Shown in pieces: positions 60,995 to 64,000 of a DNA stretch of 64,000 bases (within the stretch, counting starts at the first letter, position 1; the number at the start of each line of letters is the position of its first letter). A program made the position numbers and the translations under genes. This DNA comes from Micropruina sp. (lineage in GTDB: Bacteria > Actinomycetota > Actinomycetes > Propionibacteriales > Propionibacteriaceae), in NCBI GenBank assembly GCA_016711205.1, contig JADJTM010000002.1:558001-622000 (forward strand), in the 5' to 3' direction. The notes under the pieces are model-generated. The model was not told the DNA's origin. It saw only the letters and a list, made by a program, of their open reading frames with translations, and did not search any database.

Positions 60995-62091
60995 CCGACA
61001 CTGCCGGCCGGTGGCGCAAGGTTCTGCGTGAAGCCCTGGCGATGGTGCTGGCCCAGCGGGTGGCGTCGCTGCTCACTCTCGTCCTCGTCGGCGGCATGAG
61101 CGCCACCGTGCTGCTGACCGCCGGCCGAACCGCTGCTGCTGAGCGGGCCATCCTGTCCAGCATCGACGACGCCGGATCACGCGCCGTCGTGGTACGGGCC
61201 GAACCCAACGCTGGACTCGATATGAGCGTGGTGGGCCGACTCAGCCGCATCGAGCAGGTCGAGTGGGTCGGAGCGTTCGGCGCGGCGCGAGACGCCACCA
61301 ACGGCGACACCGGCGGCGACGTCGCTGCTGCCGTCAGAACACTTCACGCAACAAACCTCGCCACCCTGGGCATCGATCACCCCGCCCCAGGCGATTGCTA
61401 CGCCAGCCCCAAAGCCCTCAACCTGCTCGGCATGCCGGACACCACCGGCTACCTCGTCAGCGACGGAACCCCTGTCTGCGGCGTCAGCGGACGCCTCGTC
61501 ACGCCACCCTTCCTAGCCGCTTTCGAACCGCTGATCGTGGCCCCGCTCGCCCCGGATTCCAACGACCAAGTGGCTGTTGTGGTGGTCCTGGCCAGGCAGC
61601 CTGAACAGGTAGCAGCTGTGACGGCAGCCACCACAGCCCTGATCGCGCCCCTCGACCCAGCCGCTGTGAGCGTCACCGCCTCACCCGACATCGCCAGACT
61701 CCGCGCCTTGGTCCAAGGACAACTCGGAGGGTTTGGACGCAGCCTCACCCTCACCCTGATGGCCGTTCTGGCCGCGCTCGTCGGTGCTCTGCTGTTCGGG
61801 CTGGTCATGATCCAGCGCAAGGACTTCGGACGCCGACGTGCCCTGGGGGCCACCCGAAGCCTCATCGTCACCTTGGTCAGCGCGAGCACTCTGATGATCT
61901 CTGCCGTGGCCAGCCTGCTGGGCGGCGGCGTCGCCCTACTGACCCTGAGCATCGGCGGAGAACCCCAACCCGGCTGGGAGTTCGTCATCGCCACAATGAT
62001 CCTGACCACCGCCGCAGCCACACTCGGAGCCGTGCCACCCAGCATCGTCGCATCTCGACGTGATCCTCTCACCGAACTTCGAGTGCCCTGA
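60991..62091 (+). CDS. FtsX/MacB-type ABC permease
   Basis: This 366-residue permease has the FtsX-like layout: one N-terminal helix (VASLLTLVLVGGMSATVLL), a large extracytoplasmic domain (about 55-240, with a Cys pair in GDCYASP and PVCGVSG), then three C-terminal helices. These include LTLMAVLAALVGALLFGLV and the end region PPSIVASRRDPLTELR. With the ATPase and adaptor it makes a mechanotransmission-type exporter. The substrate is unknown; the lipoprotein or a small peptide are candidates. Confidence 0.9.
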   Translation: MTDTAGRWRKVLREALAMVLAQRVASLLTLVLVGGMSATVLLTAGRTAAAERAILSSIDDAGSRAVVVRAEPNAGLDMSVVGRLSRIEQVEWVGAFGAARDATNGDTGGDVAAAVRTLHATNLATLGIDHPAPGDCYASPKALNLLGMPDTTGYLVSDGTPVCGVSGRLVTPPFLAAFEPLIVAPLAPDSNDQVAVVVVLARQPEQVAAVTAATTALIAPLDPAAVSVTASPDIARLRALVQGQLGGFGRSLTLTLMAVLAALVGALLFGLVMIQRKDFGRRRALGATRSLIVTLVSASTLMISAVASLLGGGVALLTLSIGGEPQPGWEFVIATMILTTAAATLGAVPPSIVASRRDPLTELRVP

Positions 62092-62115
62092 TCCGCACCC
62101 GAAGTGAGTGCCGCA

Positions 62116-62298
62116 CTAGATGACGAAACTCACGACCAGCCACACCCCCGCCACCGCCACCAACAGGCCGATCGCTGCCCGACGCCGGCGCACGAATCGC
62201 ACGATCCCAGCAGCAAGATCCGCGCTGTCCAGCCGGGGCTTGACACCCCCAGCCAGTTCCGCCAACCCTCGGCGCATGCGCTCCTCCGAACAAGTCAT
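62116..62298 (-). CDS. Small single-helix membrane protein
   Basis: This 60-residue protein has a charged N-terminal half (MTCSEERMRRGLAELAGG) and one C-terminal helix (AIGLLVAVAGVWLVVSFVI). I choose ATG at 62298 for the GGGGTGG sequence 8 bases upstream. The composition is coherent, but I know no family. It converges with the permease. Confidence 0.45.
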   Translation of the reverse strand: MTCSEERMRRGLAELAGGVKPRLDSADLAAGIVRFVRRRRAAIGLLVAVAGVWLVVSFVI

Positions 62299-62544
62299 TG
62301 CACTACCACCCCTCCCTCGAGCGAACTCAGTCATCAACCCAATACGCCACGCGCACCCAAAGGTTGCTTCCGTCGGCCTCGAACGCCCGACCACAAGGAA
62401 TCGACAAGACAGGGAGAATCCGCGACCCATGAGCCAACTGCTGTCGCCCCAGTCAGCCCCAAGTTGCGAACGACAGATCGTCCGAGAACCTACACGACGA
62501 ACCCATCATGGGCCGCCCGGCTATTAGGTGATACCATTCCCTTC

Positions 62545-62613
62545 ATGTTCGCCGGACGCCTCGCCCCGCTCGTGGGTCGCGGCTGCGCGCGCATGTGTTG
62601 TCGCTGTCGCTGA
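62545..62613 (+). CDS. Cys-rich leader peptide (putative cysteine attenuator)
   Basis: This 22-codon ORF ends MCCRCR just before its stop, with another Cys at position 14. An extended -10 (TGATACCAT) ends 7 bases before the ATG, so the message would be leaderless or nearly so. It precedes the DUF4395-thioredoxin genes by 121 bases. Leaderless poly-Cys upstream ORFs are described in mycobacteria as cysteine-responsive attenuators of sulfur-metabolism operons, and this has the same design. The peptide itself need not function; ribosome stalling at Cys codons would be the signal. Confidence 0.65.
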   Translation: MFAGRLAPLVGRGCARMCCRCR

Positions 62614-62734
62614 CCGACTGACGACGCCCTCCGATCGCGCACCCCGCTGCGGTCACCCCCACGCAACTGCGGTTCACGCAGGACGGTGTGTCAGCCGGAT
62701 TCCCACCATCGAAACTGCCGCCGAAGGACACCCG

Positions 62735-63187
62735 ATGTCATCCACTACCCAGACCGCCGCCAGGGCCGAACTGATCGATCCGCGCGGCCAGCGTTTCGCG
62801 GCCGTGATCACATCCGGGCTGCTGGCTGCGAGCATCATTCTGGGCCCCGGTGCGGGCCTGTGGGTGCTGGTCGTGCAGACCCTGGCGTTCGCCGCCGGGT
62901 CGCTGCTCGGCCTGTCGTCCAGCCCGTGGGGCCAGATCTACCGGCGTGCCGTCCGGCCGCGGCTGGGCCCGCCCACCGAACTCGAGGACGCCCGTCCGCC
63001 CCGGTTCGCCCAGAGCGTCGGCCTGGGTTTCGCCGTCGTCGGGCTGCTCGGCGCCGTCGCCGGCCTGCCCGCCCTGTTCTACGTGGCGGTCGGCTTCGCT
63101 CTGGTGGCCGCACTGCTGAACGCGATCTTCGGCTTCTGCCTGGGCTGCGAGATCTACCTGCTCGGCACGCGGGTGCTCGCCCGATGA
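62735..63187 (+). CDS. DUF4395 family membrane protein
   Basis: This 150-residue protein has four hydrophobic helices and the family ending FGFCLGCEIYLLG, whose Cys pair may take part in thiol chemistry. DUF4395 genes often stand beside thioredoxin-like and sulfurtransferase genes. AAGGA lies 7 bases before the ATG at 62735. It overlaps the thioredoxin gene by 4 bp. Confidence 0.88.
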   Translation: MSSTTQTAARAELIDPRGQRFAAVITSGLLAASIILGPGAGLWVLVVQTLAFAAGSLLGLSSSPWGQIYRRAVRPRLGPPTELEDARPPRFAQSVGLGFAVVGLLGAVAGLPALFYVAVGFALVAALLNAIFGFCLGCEIYLLGTRVLAR

Positions 63188-63609
63188 CCGGCCTGTGGGT
63201 CGTGCTCGTGGCGCTGGGCGTCGCGCTCGTCTTCGGCGGCTACCGCGCTCTGACCGATGGACGGGCCCGCCCCGTCCGGGCTGCCGCAAAGGCCGACGAC
63301 ACCCCACGGCTGCACCCCGCCCAGGTGGGCGAATCCCTGGGCAGCAGCGCGACGTTCGTGCAGTTCTCGTCCAGCGTCTGTGCGCCGTGCCGGGCCACGC
63401 ACACGCTGCTCGCCGAGGTGACCGGCGCCAGGCCGTCCGTTGCGCACATCGACCTGAACGCCGAAACCCGGCTCGACCTGGTCAAGCAGTTCGGCATCAC
63501 CCGCACCCCCACCGTGCTGCTGCTCGACCGGGGCGGGGCCGTGCGGCACCGCATCGTCGGCGCCGCGCGGCGTGCGGAGGTGCTCGAGGCGCTCGAATCG
63601 ATGGCCTGA
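63184..63609 (+). CDS. Membrane-anchored thioredoxin-like protein
   Basis: This 141-residue protein has an N-terminal membrane helix (LWVVLVALGVALVFGGY) and a thioredoxin fold. The active site is CAPC in SSSVCAPCRATHTLL, and the cis-Pro is in TRTPTVLLLD. It faces the outside if the helix is a signal anchor. It is coupled to DUF4395 and would handle envelope or sulfur redox reactions. Confidence 0.9.
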   Translation: MTGLWVVLVALGVALVFGGYRALTDGRARPVRAAAKADDTPRLHPAQVGESLGSSATFVQFSSSVCAPCRATHTLLAEVTGARPSVAHIDLNAETRLDLVKQFGITRTPTVLLLDRGGAVRHRIVGAARRAEVLEALESMA

Positions 63610-63702
63610 GCGCCGTCCAATTCCTTCGCCGCTAATGCATTGGGCGCAGAATATGCGCGCGACCGAGAAGAGCATGTTCATGAGACGTTTACAATTGCAC
63701 TC

Positions 63703-63731
63703 TTGCGATGAACGGCTTGCTGCATTAGATT
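63703..63731 (+). promoter_or_regulatory. Leaderless-type promoter
   Basis: TTGCGA (63703-63708), a 17-base spacer and TAGATT (63726-63731) place transcription start at the A of the ATG at 63738. Consensus match and spacing are good for an actinobacterial housekeeping sigma factor. Confidence 0.65.
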
Positions 63732-63737
63732 CCCACC

Positions 63738-63836
63738 ATGTTCACTGAGGGGGTCTCGAAGCCACCGGTCGCCGTGCGTTCGGGGGTTCCCACTACCGTG
63801 AACGTGTGGTGTCGCGTACGAATGTGTTGGCGTTGA
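63738..63836 (+). CDS. Leaderless mini-ORF ending in Cys/Trp codons, probable leader peptide
   Basis: This 32-codon ORF ends VNVWCRVRMCWR. It has no Shine-Dalgarno sequence, but a promoter is positioned for a leaderless start. The regulated gene would lie beyond the right edge of the window. The clustered Cys and Trp codons suggest an attenuation sensor like the one at 62545. An untranslated chance frame is the alternative. Confidence 0.45.
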   Translation: MFTEGVSKPPVAVRSGVPTTVNVWCRVRMCWR

Positions 63837-63894
63837 CCCTCAGCTGAGAGTCCGCCGCCCACCACGACACGCCAGATTCACCAGCCGCTCACCC

Positions 63895-63917
63895 GCGTCG
63901 CGTATTTTTCGCGACGC
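63895..63917 (+). promoter_or_regulatory. Hairpin downstream of the mini-ORF
   Basis: GCGTCGCG and CGCGACGC form a perfect 8-bp stem with loop TATTTTT. It lies 58 bases after the mini-ORF stop and could be part of an attenuator. No T run follows the stem. From here to 64000 I see no gene. Confidence 0.5.
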
Positions 63918-64000
63918 CGCCCGGCTCTTCGTCTCGGCCACCGCTTTCAAGGCCCTCAAAAGGCACCGCAATTCGAAAGCTCGTCCACCCCCATCATCAC

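Overview
The window is high-GC DNA from an actinobacterium. The evidence is a WhiB regulator, an LCP cell-wall ligase, leaderless-type promoters, a DUF4921 protein, actinobacterial-style ABC exporters and frequent GTG starts. Content and repeats resemble Propionibacteriales, but the genus is a guess. The organism looks facultatively anaerobic: it carries a complete membrane nitrate reductase operon and a DMSO-reductase-type operon.

Layout. 1-650 is an array of palindromic repeats. 712-7182 holds a DoxX-like protein and a five-gene dipeptide/oligopeptide ABC importer. 7213-12653 has a bidirectional hairpin, WhiB, DUF4921, DUF1707 and a DrrA-type ABC exporter with two permeases. 12670-16921 has a frameshifted VOC protein and a heterodimeric ABC exporter whose two ATPase halves have lost complementary motifs. 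16953-20417 has a quinone oxidoreductase, tRNA-Ser(UGA), a membrane protein, an LCP protein, tRNA-Ser(GCU) and a terminator.

20418-24534 reads as a small island behind tRNA-Ser(GCU). It holds a DUF4143 ATPase, a broken HigA-like antitoxin, and a membrane-anchored protein with a DUF4062/TIR-like head and a SPOR-like tail. 24535-30898 is a decaying block: an ABC permease and ATPase with at least three lesions, an apparently intact MarR/GbsR-type regulator with a palindromic operator, and a domain-permuted family 3 glycosidase split by a frameshift. 30992-37510 holds two dehydrogenases, an MmyB-like regulator, a DUF2255 protein, an aldo/keto reductase, an ATPase, a Doc-type toxin-antitoxin pair and a frameshifted NmrA-like gene. 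An identical 16-bp palindrome precedes both the glycosidase and the DUF2255 gene.

37632-39092 is cardiolipin synthase. On the minus strand, 49360 down to 39106 reads narG-narH-narJ-narI-narK-narK-mogA/moaB. narJ has been invaded at both ends by the repeat family seen at 1-650. On the minus strand, 55114 down to 49439 reads dmsA-dmsB-dmsC-torD-(4Fe-4S protein), with a divergent TetR gene and a second TorD next to it.

56470-64000 holds DUF6457, an HtrA-like protease, VapBC, a lipoprotein and a peptidoglycan-binding adaptor with its ABC transporter. It ends with a DUF4395-thioredoxin pair behind a Cys-rich leader peptide. A second leaderless mini-ORF ending in Cys and Trp codons is followed by a hairpin and points off the right edge of the window.

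Six loci carry reading-frame lesions. They could be true pseudogenes or sequence errors. Clustering in 24.5-30.9 kb favours real decay there, while the isolated ones are less certain.
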